From an uncultured Erythrobacter sp. (GTDB lineage: Bacteria; Pseudomonadota; Alphaproteobacteria; Sphingomonadales; Sphingomonadaceae): a DNA stretch of 64,000 nucleotides. Both the position numbers and the translations under genes were made by a program. Under the pieces are notes generated by a model. It did not search any database. It was not told the origin of the DNA and saw nothing but the letters and a program-made list of their open reading frames with translations. Where the stretch lies: positions 186,001 to 250,000 of the forward strand of contig CANLZI010000002.1 of assembly GCA_947495555.1 (NCBI GenBank), read 5' to 3'. Position 1 is the stretch's first letter; every line of letters starts with the position of its first letter. Shown in pieces: positions 1-8,537 of this stretch.

Positions 1-1007
1 CCGCCCAACACCAACGTTGTGACGTAAGACCCCTTCAGGCGCTGGCCCACGTTTCCGCTGGTGCGCAAATCGCCGGAAAAAGTATCGCGCGTAATATCGG
101 CAATCTGGCCGGATATGTCGTGGCTCCACGCGTCGCTTGCGGCAAAACTTGCGCCGACCAGCGCATAAATCGCCTCATTTTCGTAAAACACACCGGGACT
201 GTCGAGCACGAAACCCAAGGTTGGGCTCGTGGAGTCAAAATCTTGATCGTTGAAATCACCCTCGGTCGTAACATATCGGCCCACCGCCCGCAGCGACAGC
301 GATGGAGCAATTTCCCAATTACCCTTGCCGGACAGGGTTAGGCTGTCGAAGCCAAGATCGCGTGTACCGCCTCTGGCATTGGGCTCGCCATCGCTGCTGA
401 CAAAGGCAGCGCTTATTGCCAGATCGCTCGTCTCGCCCGCAAATCCAGCGCGCGCAGCCGCATTAAAGCGTCCTTGTGAACCAGCTTCAAACCGGGCCGA
501 GACGCCGCTCAGATCGCGTCCCGAGGCAGATTGATAGGCAACAACGCCTGCAACCGCATCCGATCCATACAAAGCGCTTTGCGGCCCGCGCAGGATTTCC
601 ACCCGTGCGCCGATTTCGGTTTGCAATGTGCCAATGTCGGTCTCGCCATTGAACGGACTGGCCGCCTCGATCCCGTCAACCAGCACCAGCACATGATTGC
701 CTTCGCTGCCGCGCAGGCGGATTTGGGTCAGACCTGGGCTGCCATTGACCGCAACGCCGGGAACATCGCGCAGAATATCGGCCAATTCGCGGGTTTGACG
801 ATTGCGCACGTCATCAGCTGACAGGATCGTGACCGATCCGGTATATTCGGTTGCCTCAACCGCTTCGGCAGAGCGTGTAGCCGCAACGATAATGGCATCA
901 CGATCGCTTGCCGCTTCCTGCTCATTCTCTTGAGCCAGTGCCGAAATGGACGCGCACAAGGGCGCGCATAGGGCGAGACCGCCCAACCGGTGAATTGTAA
1001 ATTTCAT
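1..1007 (-). CDS. btuB: TonB-dependent vitamin B12 receptor BtuB-like, N-terminal part (runs off the window)
   Basis: Outer-membrane gated channel that takes up cobalamin with energy from TonB. The reading frame opens at ATG 1007 and stays open to the window edge (335 codons), so the end of the barrel is missing. It begins with a signal peptide (MKFTIHRLGGLALCAPLC, cleaved near ALAQ), then a TonB-box-like DAIIVAATRS, then a plug domain with the typical LADILRDVPGVAV, IRLRGSEGNHVLVLVDG and VEILRGPQSALYGSDAVAGV blocks, and then beta-strand-rich barrel. The substrate call rests mainly on the cobalamin riboswitch just upstream; from the protein alone one could only say TonB receptor. Confidence 0.9.
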   Translation of the reverse strand, partial: MKFTIHRLGGLALCAPLCASISALAQENEQEAASDRDAIIVAATRSAEAVEATEYTGSVTILSADDVRNRQTRELADILRDVPGVAVNGSPGLTQIRLRGSEGNHVLVLVDGIEAASPFNGETDIGTLQTEIGARVEILRGPQSALYGSDAVAGVVAYQSASGRDLSGVSARFEAGSQGRFNAAARAGFAGETSDLAISAAFVSSDGEPNARGGTRDLGFDSLTLSGKGNWEIAPSLSLRAVGRYVTTEGDFNDQDFDSTSPTLGFVLDSPGVFYENEAIYALVGASFAASDAWSHDISGQIADITRDTFSGDLRTSGNVGQRLKGSYVTTLVLG

Positions 1008-1192
1008 TGCAAAACATCCTCATGCGCCAGAGCAACCAGAGGGTCGGGATCAACCGCACAAGCGGCCGGCTATGTTGGCCAGCGGACGCACACGCCATGC
1101 CAATACACCGTAGCGGTCCCAACCGCACATCGTCGCTCAGACGAAGAGTTTCGCGCCTGGCCAATTCCTGAGCCGGGCAAGAGCGACACGTT

Positions 1193-1385
1193 CCGGTCGG
1201 TCTCCTGGCTCACGGGTCGATGCGCCTTACCAACCTTCCCGGGTGATCTATCGACCGCCCAGTGGCTGCTGCTCCCCATCAAAAAAGGAGCCGCATTGGT
1301 ATCGCGCTCGCCGCTTACAGTTGCAGGGACAGCCTCGGCATTGGGTGGTAAAACCACCCTCACCGTGTTCCCGTTACCGGCACGC
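1193..1385 (-). promoter_or_regulatory. Cobalamin (adenosylcobalamin) riboswitch in the btuB leader
   Basis: Read on the minus strand, the leader has the class hallmarks in the right order: a 5' GGGAACACGGTGAGG block (about 1363-1377), the core CTGTCCCTGCAACTGTAAGC, then GCCACTGGG, and finally the B12 box AGCCAGGAGACCGACC (about 1194-1209). The element ends about 185 nt before the btuB start, leaving room for an expression platform at 1008-1192. Ligand binding would be expected to switch off btuB. The rest of the gap (1386-1483) should hold the promoter; no convincing -35/-10 pair was identified. Confidence 0.93.
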
Positions 1386-1483
1386 AATTGTGAAATTCAA
1401 AGCAACGCTCTGTCTTTCACAGGCGCGGCAATAGGCCCGCCGCAGCTATGGCGCAAGCCTGCGTTTATCGAAGATGACGCTAA

Positions 1484-2563
1484 TCAGCCCTCGGGCGAAG
1501 GAGCCTGTGGCTGGACCACAGGTTGAGAGACGAACTGAACCGTATTTGCAGGCGCATCGTTGGCCTCAGCCTCCTGGGCTGCCTCTGCCGCATCGGCAAT
1601 GTCTGTTACCGGCGGACGGGCTGGCAAAGCCTCTTCGCTCAGTTCTTCGACCACGTCTTCAGTCGTGATTTCCGGTGTGAGCTCAGATGAAGAAACTTGC
1701 GCCGCCGTCAATGAGGCTGCGGTTGAAGGTGGAGTATGGGTGCTGGTGATAGGCGTGTCCGCTGGCACGACACCGCCAACAGGGCCAACAGGACCAACCA
1801 AAGACCCGGCATCTGACGTGGTTGCCGGTGCTGGGTATCGAGCCTGAAGATTGACCGTTTCACCAGCCGGACCAAAGCTGGATGTCGCCAGCCCATGATT
1901 GGGTCCATATCGCGCATCCCATGCTGCAACATCAGTGCGATATTGCTCGAATGAACGATAGAAGTTTTCGAACACGGCTTCCATCCGGCCAAGCGCAATC
2001 GGGGAATATTCGCCCAATCCGCCAGGTTGTACTGTGATAACTTCGCGGCTCAGTTCCAACGCCACATCGCAGAAATCAGCCAGCGCTGGGGGAAGCGCGA
2101 AATAGTTATAGACCTGCGTCATATAACTGTCCTGCACATTGCGATAGGAACGACCGTGCTCGGCACGAAATTCGCGGCCCAAATTGCGATTGGCGCGGGC
2201 CAATTCACGCGAGTGCACCTTCAGATAGGCGCGATAATTTTCCACAAGCGCGGCGTGTTCAAACCGGGTGCAATTCAACGCGGCTACATTCAGGCCCGAA
2301 CGCACATTCCAAACAGTCTGGGTGTCGCTGATCCCGGCATTAACCGTCTGGCGCACACCGTTAAGGCCAACCGAGGGAATGGCCATAAATTCAACCGCTC
2401 CACCGGGAGGGGTTGGCCGTGGTGGAATAACCTCGACAACCGGAGGAGGCGGCGGAGGCGGCGGAGGCGGCGGAGGAGGTGGCGGCGTTGCGCATGCGGC
2501 CAATACGGTCACAGCGGCTGCCACCGTAAGGATTCTCAAACCCGCTTTATTTTTCGCGCTCAT
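1484..2563 (-). CDS. Proline-rich lipoprotein of unknown function
   Basis: A 359-residue predicted lipoprotein: a short positive N-terminus, a hydrophobic segment and a lipobox VLAAC put the lipidated Cys at residue 24. Directly after the Cys is a run of 15 prolines, followed by VVEVIPP, so the rest of the protein is probably held away from the membrane on a stiff stalk. Residues about 50-225 look like a folded helical domain with three cysteines (ALNCTRF, DFCDV). The C-terminal third is low-complexity, rich in Ala, Thr, Val, Glu and Pro. It is not recognised as a named family. It is separated from the BI-1 gene upstream by a terminator, so it is probably transcribed from its own promoter. 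Confidence 0.8.
   Translation of the reverse strand: MSAKNKAGLRILTVAAAVTVLAACATPPPPPPPPPPPPPPPVVEVIPPRPTPPGGAVEFMAIPSVGLNGVRQTVNAGISDTQTVWNVRSGLNVAALNCTRFEHAALVENYRAYLKVHSRELARANRNLGREFRAEHGRSYRNVQDSYMTQVYNYFALPPALADFCDVALELSREVITVQPGGLGEYSPIALGRMEAVFENFYRSFEQYRTDVAAWDARYGPNHGLATSSFGPAGETVNLQARYPAPATTSDAGSLVGPVGPVGGVVPADTPITSTHTPPSTAASLTAAQVSSSELTPEITTEDVVEELSEEALPARPPVTDIADAAEAAQEAEANDAPANTVQFVSQPVVQPQAPSPEG
2441..2485 (-). repeat. In-frame proline microsatellite (15 consecutive Pro codons)
   Basis: On the coding (minus) strand the 45 bases are all proline codons, with three tandem copies of the 9-mer CCGCCGCCT at the core. Since the unit is a multiple of three, slippage would change stalk length without breaking the frame. 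A tract this long is expected to need elongation factor P for efficient translation. Confidence 0.9.
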
Positions 2564-2651
2564 AAGCCGTAGCTCTCCCGTCCGTCGCGTTGAATGTGCC
2601 CAGCCTTGCCTTTCGCGAAGCTGAATCCAACCGGTAAACCGATCCTAAAGC

Positions 2652-2689
2652 AAAGAAAATGCCCGGGAAGCGCTAGGCTGCCCGGGCAT
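2652..2689 (-). terminator. Rho-independent terminator of the BI-1 gene
   Basis: On the minus strand there is a perfect 9-bp stem ATGCCCGGG / CCCGGGCAT with a 13-nt loop, followed by TTTCTTT. It lies 56 bp past the stop codon of the Bax-inhibitor-1 family gene, and in front of the lipoprotein gene on the same strand. Confidence 0.88.
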
Positions 2690-2744
2690 CGATAAAGCGA
2701 GTCCTGCTTGCGGTAGTCCGCATGCTGACATCACAGGTTGGCGA

Positions 2745-3479
2745 TTACTCGCGTGAACCCATGAAGCGCAGCAGGAACAGGAACATGTTGATGAAGTCGA
2801 GATACAGGCTGAGAGCGCCCAGAATGATCGCCTTTCCAGCGTATTCTGTGCCGCGATACATGCTGTATTCGGTCTTCAAACGTTGCGTGTCATATGCGGT
2901 GAGACCTGCGAAAATCAGCACGCCCAGGAAGCTGATGACCAGTTCCATAGTACCTGAACCAAGGAACATATTGATCACGCTGGCGATAATCAGACCGACT
3001 ACGCCCATGATCAAGAAGCTGCCCCAGCCGGACAAATCCTTCTTGGTGGTGTATCCGTAAAGGCTCAAACCAGCAAAGGCGCCCGCTGTCGCAAAGAAGG
3101 TCGCTGCGATAGATGCACCGGTATAAACGAGGAAGATCGTGGACAGCGACAGCCCCATCAGGATCGCAAAACCCCAGAACATCATCTGAAGCGTGCCCTG
3201 ACTGAATTTATTGCGGCCGAAGCTCATCGCGATCACGACCGCTAAAGGCGACAATGCCACCAGCCACATCATGGGGCCGCTGGCAAAGGAAATTGCCAAG
3301 CCCGAGCGCGCGGTCAGCAATGCGACCACACCGGTCAACAAAATTCCCGATGTCATGTAATTGTAAATCGAGAGCATGTGCTTGCGCAGGCCCTCGTCAA
3401 ATACCTCGCCTGTCCGGGGAACTGATGCCCCAGTAAAGCTCTGCTGTTGCGAACGCTGTTGTTCGTTCCATTCAGCCAT
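2745..3479 (-). CDS. Bax inhibitor-1 / YccA family integral membrane protein
   Basis: A 244-residue inner-membrane protein with seven likely hydrophobic segments after a polar N-terminus, and the TSGILLTGVVAL and TAYDTQRLK stretches typical of the BI-1-like (UPF0005) family. Family members have been linked to calcium leak and membrane protein quality control, but the role here is not known. The start at 3479 (MAEWNEQQ) was chosen over an in-frame codon 48 bp upstream because GGAGTG sits about 9 nt before it and the extra residues do not fit the family. It is a single gene with its own terminator. Confidence 0.93.
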   Translation of the reverse strand: MAEWNEQQRSQQQSFTGASVPRTGEVFDEGLRKHMLSIYNYMTSGILLTGVVALLTARSGLAISFASGPMMWLVALSPLAVVIAMSFGRNKFSQGTLQMMFWGFAILMGLSLSTIFLVYTGASIAATFFATAGAFAGLSLYGYTTKKDLSGWGSFLIMGVVGLIIASVINMFLGSGTMELVISFLGVLIFAGLTAYDTQRLKTEYSMYRGTEYAGKAIILGALSLYLDFINMFLFLLRFMGSRE

Positions 3480-3588
3480 GATGGTTGTCACTCCGAAATG
3501 ATGGGCGCACCATAGCGCCTGTTGCACCCAATATCGGTGTTAAACGCGAATTTTTCAAGCAAAACCGAGTTGCAAAACTTGCATCTGG

Positions 3589-4398
3589 TTAACTGTCGCC
3601 GCGGGCCGCCTCTGCCAAAGCACCACCCTTGTCCGCTGTCGCCTTAAGTGTTGCAATCAAAAGCTTTTTCAACGCCTCGTCAGCATCCAGCACATCCAGA
3701 CCCTCGCGCGTCATCCCGCCGGGGCTGGCCACACGGTCGGCCAATTGGGCAGGCGTATGATCAGATTGAGCCGCCAATTGGCTTGCCCCCTCCACCATGG
3801 TGAGCGCCAGAGCCTCTGCCATTGACGCTTCAATCCCCAATTCTTGAGCGGCACCCGACAAAGCATCAATGAAACGATAGACAAAGCCCGGTCCCGATCC
3901 GGCCAGCGCCGTTACAAGGTCGAACTTGGCCTCATCATCCAGCCACATGGCGGTGCCAAGCTGGTCAAACAGACCGCGTGCGGCCTCCCTCGCCTCATCA
4001 TCCAGGCCTGTGCCCGTCAGGATAACCGGAGACTTGCCGATACGTGCCGCCAGATTGGGCATCACGCGAATGAGCGCTGCGGCATCGGGAAATGCTGATT
4101 GCAGCATCGCCACCTCGATCCCGGCCAATAGCGAAAAGACCGTCTTGCCCCGCGTCAGATCCTTCAAACCTGGCGCAAGCGCATTGAGCTGTTGCGGCTT
4201 GAAACCCAGCAACACGCAGTCATGCTTAAGCTTATCGGGCGCGCTGCGGTGCAGCACCACGCCATCGGGCGCTCGCTCCATGGCTGGGTCCAGCACTTCA
4301 AACCGTGATGCAGGAACGCCCGCTTGCAACCATCCGGCCAGCATCGCGCCGCCCATATTGCCGCAGCCAATAATCAGCATTTTCTCAAAATCGGCCAT
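3589..4398 (-). CDS. proC: Pyrroline-5-carboxylate reductase
   Basis: Catalyses the last step of proline synthesis, reducing pyrroline-5-carboxylate with NAD(P)H in the cytoplasm. The 269-residue protein opens with a Rossmann nucleotide site (MLIIGCGNMGGAMLAGW) and contains the family's MPNLAA, the GSGPGF stretch near residue 165 and the C-terminal VASPGGMTREGL signature. ATG 4398 is preferred over the GTG immediately before it; GGGGA lies about 9 nt upstream. It starts 35 bp after the YbjN-domain gene, so the two are probably co-transcribed, an arrangement I believe is common in related alphaproteobacteria. Confidence 0.96.
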   Translation of the reverse strand: MADFEKMLIIGCGNMGGAMLAGWLQAGVPASRFEVLDPAMERAPDGVVLHRSAPDKLKHDCVLLGFKPQQLNALAPGLKDLTRGKTVFSLLAGIEVAMLQSAFPDAAALIRVMPNLAARIGKSPVILTGTGLDDEAREAARGLFDQLGTAMWLDDEAKFDLVTALAGSGPGFVYRFIDALSGAAQELGIEASMAEALALTMVEGASQLAAQSDHTPAQLADRVASPGGMTREGLDVLDADEALKKLLIATLKATADKGGALAEAARGDS

Positions 4399-4433
4399 CA
4401 CCGCATTCCCCGCATCTCAACAGCGGCGAAGAC

Positions 4434-4943
4434 TTAGGCTTCTCCGGCGGCGTCGACAAGCGCGCTGTCCAGCGCCGCACGGGGGCTCTTGTCCCCCCAC
4501 AGCACAAATTGGAAAGCGGGATAGAAACGATCGCATTCATCAATCGCGTTTTCCGCCAATGCCTGCGCCTGAGAAATGCTCAGCAGGCCCTCGTCACCCA
4601 GTAAGGCGCCGTGGCGATACAGCAGCACCTTGCCATTGGACCACACATCGAAATGCCCCAGCCACATCTGTTCATTGATCATGGCGAGCAATTCATGCGC
4701 CTGGCTCAGCTTGTCATCCGCCACGCGAATGTCAGGCAGGCAGAGCATTTGCAGAACATGGTCTTCCTTGCGCCAAATTGCGCGCAATTGATATTTGGTC
4801 CAGCTGCCCTGCACTTCGCAGCTAACCTCATCCTCAGAGATCATCTCGCACGGCCAGCCTCTGGCCTCGAACAAGGCCGCCAGCATGTCCACCGGTGCGG
4901 CGTCATCATCCGCTGTCAATTGTGGCTCTTGCTGCCTCATCAT
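4434..4943 (-). CDS. YbjN domain-containing protein
   Basis: A small acidic cytoplasmic protein of about 169 residues with the YbjN fold: an N-terminal block beginning at MLAALFEARGWPCEM, a central strand region (YQLRAIWRKEDHVLQMLC) and a helical C-terminal half with WLGHFDVWSNGKVLLYRHG. In E. coli YbjN affects motility and stress responses; the domain resembles type III secretion chaperones. The start is uncertain. ATG 4943 has GACAGGG six bases upstream, while in-frame starts at 4985 and 5018 would add residues with no family support. It sits directly upstream of proC on the same strand. Confidence 0.88.
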   Translation of the reverse strand: MMRQQEPQLTADDDAAPVDMLAALFEARGWPCEMISEDEVSCEVQGSWTKYQLRAIWRKEDHVLQMLCLPDIRVADDKLSQAHELLAMINEQMWLGHFDVWSNGKVLLYRHGALLGDEGLLSISQAQALAENAIDECDRFYPAFQFVLWGDKSPRAALDSALVDAAGEA

Positions 4944-5081
4944 ATGCGCCCTGTCTTTTTCATGAGACGAGGGATGCCTTGCCATGCGGTCCAAACGCAA
5001 TGGCGTGATGTGCGGCACTTGGGGAGAACTGATTTCGCCTGTTCAAACCCTGTGTACAGAATAAGCCCGATTTCACGTAAC

Positions 5082-6509
5082 CTATTGAAGTTCTGTAATT
5101 TCCTGACCTTCGGGGCTGGAATAGGCAAAGCTGTCCAGACCTTGCGCCTTCAACGCGTTGACCAGCTCTCGGGCAGCTGCGCGAGACTCCACTGGTCCGG
5201 CAAGCAAGCGGTTCGCCTGCCCCCATCGCACCACATGCGGATCAAATTCTGACAAGAGATCAGGCGCTTTGCGGGCCATACGCCGCCAATCGAATCGCAA
5301 TGCCGTGCGATCGCGTCCGGTGGCCACCTGGACCCATTCGCGGGCGGGATGGGCTGGCTGCGCCGGTGGAGGCGGCGCCGCCACTTCTCGCGGCGGTTGG
5401 AACGTGCTGATGTCGACCCGATCAACCGGCGGCGGCGAAGCGGTCGAGGCGGGCTGATCCATACCTGCAAAGGCTTGATCGACGCCCAATTTCTGCCGCG
5501 CGGCTGGCTCTGCCTGCTCGTTGGTTACAGCAGCTAAGCGACTGCCACTTGGCGTTCGGCTGGGTGGTGGGCTTGGCGACGCACCGGATGCAGCGCCACT
5601 GCTTGAGACCGAGCTAGGTGTACCAAGTTGCTGGCCTTGCGGCACTAGGCGGGCATCAACATTGGCTACAGGCGAAATCGTGCCTGTCTGAGAATATTGC
5701 GCAATTTGTGGGTCATCGCGGCCGATTTCCGCTGCCTGAGGGAAGATACCGAGATTGGCGGCCGCCGCCTGCTGCGCTTTCGTCAGGCGCGGCATATAGG
5801 CCAGATAGGGTGCGATACGGCTGGCCAGATCGCGCGGCATCACCGCATTGGAGATCGCGGTTGCCTCGTCAATCTTGCCCAAGATGGCCAGACCAAAGGC
5901 TCTTGTGCGAAATGCGCTCAGCTCACCGCTTTTCAGCAACGGCAGCAGGCTGGCCTCAAAACTGGATGCATCGCCGGAAATGGCCTGACTGATGGCAAGC
6001 CGGCGCGTAACCTCAGGATCGGCGCCCTGCGCCAGCGCGCTGCGGTAACTTTCCTGGGCCTGCACATTGTTGCCCGCCAAATCATAGGCCAGCCCTCGAT
6101 CTGCCGCGACAGAGCGGGTCGAGATGCCCTTGGCCTCGGCCTCGGCATAAATCCGCAAGGCCTCAATCGGACGAGATGAGCGCAGGAACACCGCGGCGCG
6201 ACCCAGCTTTGCCTTGGAATTGTCGGGTGAGAGCGAGAGCGCCCTGCCAAAGAAACCCATCGCAGCGTCCAAATCACCCAATTGCAGCGCCGCATCGCCA
6301 GCCCCGACCAGCGCCCCAACATCGCGCGGATTGCGCGCCAGGCGCTTCAAGGCCCGGTTGAGGCGTTGCACATCGGCCGAGGGCAATTGCTGCACCACTT
6401 CGCGCGCAACGGGCGTATCACCCGACTGGGCAAATGCTGCAAATGGTAGGACCAAGGGGGCAACCCAAATAGCCCCGAGCAAGCGGCGGTTTGATTTGTT
6501 TTTCTGCAT
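5082..6509 (-). CDS. Secreted TPR and SPOR domain protein downstream of ftsZ
   Basis: A 475-residue exported protein. Residues 1-27 form a signal peptide (MQKNKSNRRLLGAIWVAPL, cleavage near AFAQ). Residues about 35-250 contain tetratricopeptide-like helical repeats (for example VGAGDAALQLGDLDAAMGFF). A Ser/Pro/Ala linker follows at about 285-395, and the last 75 residues are a SPOR-like domain ending LDSFAYSSPEGQEITEL. SPOR domains bind glycan strands without stem peptides at division sites. The gene follows ftsZ by 127 bp on the same strand, which supports a role in septal wall work. ATG 6509 is chosen because it puts the signal peptide at the N-terminus; starts further upstream add unrelated sequence. 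Confidence 0.85.
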   Translation of the reverse strand: MQKNKSNRRLLGAIWVAPLVLPFAAFAQSGDTPVAREVVQQLPSADVQRLNRALKRLARNPRDVGALVGAGDAALQLGDLDAAMGFFGRALSLSPDNSKAKLGRAAVFLRSSRPIEALRIYAEAEAKGISTRSVAADRGLAYDLAGNNVQAQESYRSALAQGADPEVTRRLAISQAISGDASSFEASLLPLLKSGELSAFRTRAFGLAILGKIDEATAISNAVMPRDLASRIAPYLAYMPRLTKAQQAAAANLGIFPQAAEIGRDDPQIAQYSQTGTISPVANVDARLVPQGQQLGTPSSVSSSGAASGASPSPPPSRTPSGSRLAAVTNEQAEPAARQKLGVDQAFAGMDQPASTASPPPVDRVDISTFQPPREVAAPPPPAQPAHPAREWVQVATGRDRTALRFDWRRMARKAPDLLSEFDPHVVRWGQANRLLAGPVESRAAARELVNALKAQGLDSFAYSSPEGQEITELQ

Positions 6510-6636
6510 AGTTCGGGCCGACCTAATCATGGCGCAGGCCATTACTAGTAGACGGGTCTGAACACAGGACGAACCGTTGGCTGAACCGGACCATATGCCC
6601 GGATCGCCAGAATCCAATTGTCATCAACCGTTGTTG

Positions 6637-8379
6637 TTATTGGTTGTTTTGCCGACCCAAAAAGCGCGGAATGCTAAGCGAAGACTTATCGTCATCCCCT
6701 TCGCCATCTTCATCTTCTTCGTCTGTTTCCGAACCACGCGAGAGATTGGCCATACGCTCAAACAGCGTGCTGCCACCGCCCGATGCAGGTGCACCGCCAT
6801 CCGCGGCTCCGCCAGCATCGCCACTGCCCTCGGCTCCTTCACCGCTGCCTCCCAGCAACCCGCGACGACGACCACCCAGCTGGGCCTGAACCGGCTGATC
6901 TTCCTCAGCCAATTTATCAGCGTCTGCTAGCAAATCGTCAGAACCACCGGCTCCATCTGCCTCTGCCTCAGCGGTCAAATCCAACGTACCATCTTCGGCA
7001 CTGTCACTAGTTCCAAAGCCGCCATCTTGCGCGCCAGCATCAAAGCCGCTGTCATCCGCAGGATCAGCGAGAGACCCTTCATCATCGGCATAGGGGTCGT
7101 TGTTCTCGTCACGCAGTCCAGCCAAGGGATCGACAATGTCATCCACATCTTCGCCGTCGACTATAACTTCGTCACCCGCCTGCATGCCGGTAAGATCAAA
7201 CGGTTCTGTCGCTGGCTCTTCCGCAATTTCCTCAAGCTCCGGCTCGTCAATGACAGGCTCGGCCTCGGCCATTGCGCCCAATTCCAGCGGCGCTTCCAAT
7301 TCCGGCTCTGGCTCAGACACTTCGGTTTCTGGCGGCAAAGCAATGACCGGACGCTTTGGTGCCCGGGCGCCGCCCAAGGATACCGGCGTGCTTTGCGTAG
7401 CCTTGCCGATCGCGCTTTGTTCGATACCGGTCGCAACCACTGACACGCGGATCTTGCCATCCAGTTCAGGATTGAAGGCAGAGCCCCAAATGATGTTGGC
7501 GTCTTCATCAACCAACTCGCGAATGTGGTTCGCAGCCTCATCCACTTCCAGCAGCTTCATATCTTCGCCGCCGATGATCGAAATGATCACACCCTTGGCG
7601 CCTTGCATGCTGACGCCGTCCAACAGCGGGTTGGCAATGGCATGTTCGGCCGCTTCCAATGCGCGGTTTTCACCCTCGCCTTCGCCCGTGCCCATCATGG
7701 CTTTGCCCATCTCGCTCATGACAGAGCGGACATCGGCAAAATCGAGATTGATCAAGCCAGGCATCACCATCAAATCGGTGATGGAACGCACGCCCTGCTG
7801 CAGCACTTCGTCGGCCAGTTGGAACGCTTCTTTAAAGGTGGTTTCAGCCTTGGCGACCAGAAACAGGTTCTGGTTCGGAATGACAATCAACGTATCAACA
7901 TGTTGCTGAAGTTCATCAATGCCCGCTTCAGCGGCGCGCATCCGCCGGGTTCCTTCAAACAGGAACGGCTTGGTCACAACACCAACGGTCAGCACGCCCT
8001 TGCGCCGCGCTGCTTCTGCGATCACTGGCGCAGCACCGGTGCCGGTGCCGCCGCCCATGCCCGCAGCGATAAAGACCATATTCACGCCTTCCAGCGCGTC
8101 TTCAATCTCTGCAACGGTTTCCTCGGCAGAGGCCTTGCCCACTTCAGGGCGAGCACCCGCGCCCAGACCACCAGTAATTTCAGGTCCAAGCTGAATGCGC
8201 TTTTCCGCGGCTGAAGTGGCCAGAGCCTGCGCATCAGTATTTGCAGCGATAAAGTCCACACCTTCGATATCGGACTCGATCATATTGGCGATGGCGTTTC
8301 CGCCCGCTCCACCGATGCCAATGACCGTAATCTTGGGTCGCAACTCATCCGTAGATGCTGGGCCGATATTGATGCTCAT
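6637..8379 (-). CDS. ftsZ: Cell division GTPase FtsZ with a long acidic linker
   Basis: The tubulin-like GTPase that forms the division ring. Of 580 residues, 1-325 are the globular core: GIGGAGGNA at 21-29, the GGGTGTG signature at 109-115 and the T7 loop NLDFADVRS at 211-219. Residues about 326-565 are a very long acidic, disordered linker; the last residues ([13 protein letters not shown]) are the conserved C-terminal peptide that binds FtsA and other partners. Such linkers are known in alphaproteobacterial FtsZ. ATG 8379 is set by an excellent GGAGGAAAGAGTA ribosome site; the upstream in-frame start would add 21 residues. It is last in the dcw cluster but is separated from ftsA by 158 bp. 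Confidence 0.98.
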   Translation of the reverse strand: MSINIGPASTDELRPKITVIGIGGAGGNAIANMIESDIEGVDFIAANTDAQALATSAAEKRIQLGPEITGGLGAGARPEVGKASAEETVAEIEDALEGVNMVFIAAGMGGGTGTGAAPVIAEAARRKGVLTVGVVTKPFLFEGTRRMRAAEAGIDELQQHVDTLIVIPNQNLFLVAKAETTFKEAFQLADEVLQQGVRSITDLMVMPGLINLDFADVRSVMSEMGKAMMGTGEGEGENRALEAAEHAIANPLLDGVSMQGAKGVIISIIGGEDMKLLEVDEAANHIRELVDEDANIIWGSAFNPELDGKIRVSVVATGIEQSAIGKATQSTPVSLGGARAPKRPVIALPPETEVSEPEPELEAPLELGAMAEAEPVIDEPELEEIAEEPATEPFDLTGMQAGDEVIVDGEDVDDIVDPLAGLRDENNDPYADDEGSLADPADDSGFDAGAQDGGFGTSDSAEDGTLDLTAEAEADGAGGSDDLLADADKLAEEDQPVQAQLGGRRRGLLGGSGEGAEGSGDAGGAADGGAPASGGGSTLFERMANLSRGSETDEEDEDGEGDDDKSSLSIPRFLGRQNNQ

Positions 8380-8450
8380 TACTCTTTCCTCCGGGCGGTT
8401 TTCGCCCCACTTCATCGCTTTACGCGATAGTGACATAAACACTGTGCCCC

Positions 8451-8478
8451 GTGGATAGCGTGTTTACCCTTATCCACA
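8451..8478. promoter_or_regulatory. Perfect DnaA box and inverted partner in the ftsA-ftsZ gap
   Basis: TTATCCACA at 8470-8478 is a perfect match to the strong DnaA box consensus TTATNCACA. GTGGATA at 8451-8457 is the inverted repeat of TATCCAC in the box, with starts 20 bp apart. The pair lies about 70-100 bp before the ftsZ start, where the ftsZ promoter should be. DnaA control of ftsZ has been reported in Caulobacter; here it is only inferred. No clear -35/-10 pair was found in 8380-8537. Confidence 0.6.
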
Positions 8479-8537
8479 GTGCGTAATACTGGCTCCAAAG
8501 CGGTTATAGCGATCAATCGCGCCCTTCTTTAACCGCG

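Noticed and set aside
2027..2572. A plus-strand frame with a long arginine run opposite the proline-rich lipoprotein
   Set aside because: It is the antisense shadow of the proline repeat, has no ribosome site and no family features; the lipobox and codon use support the minus strand.
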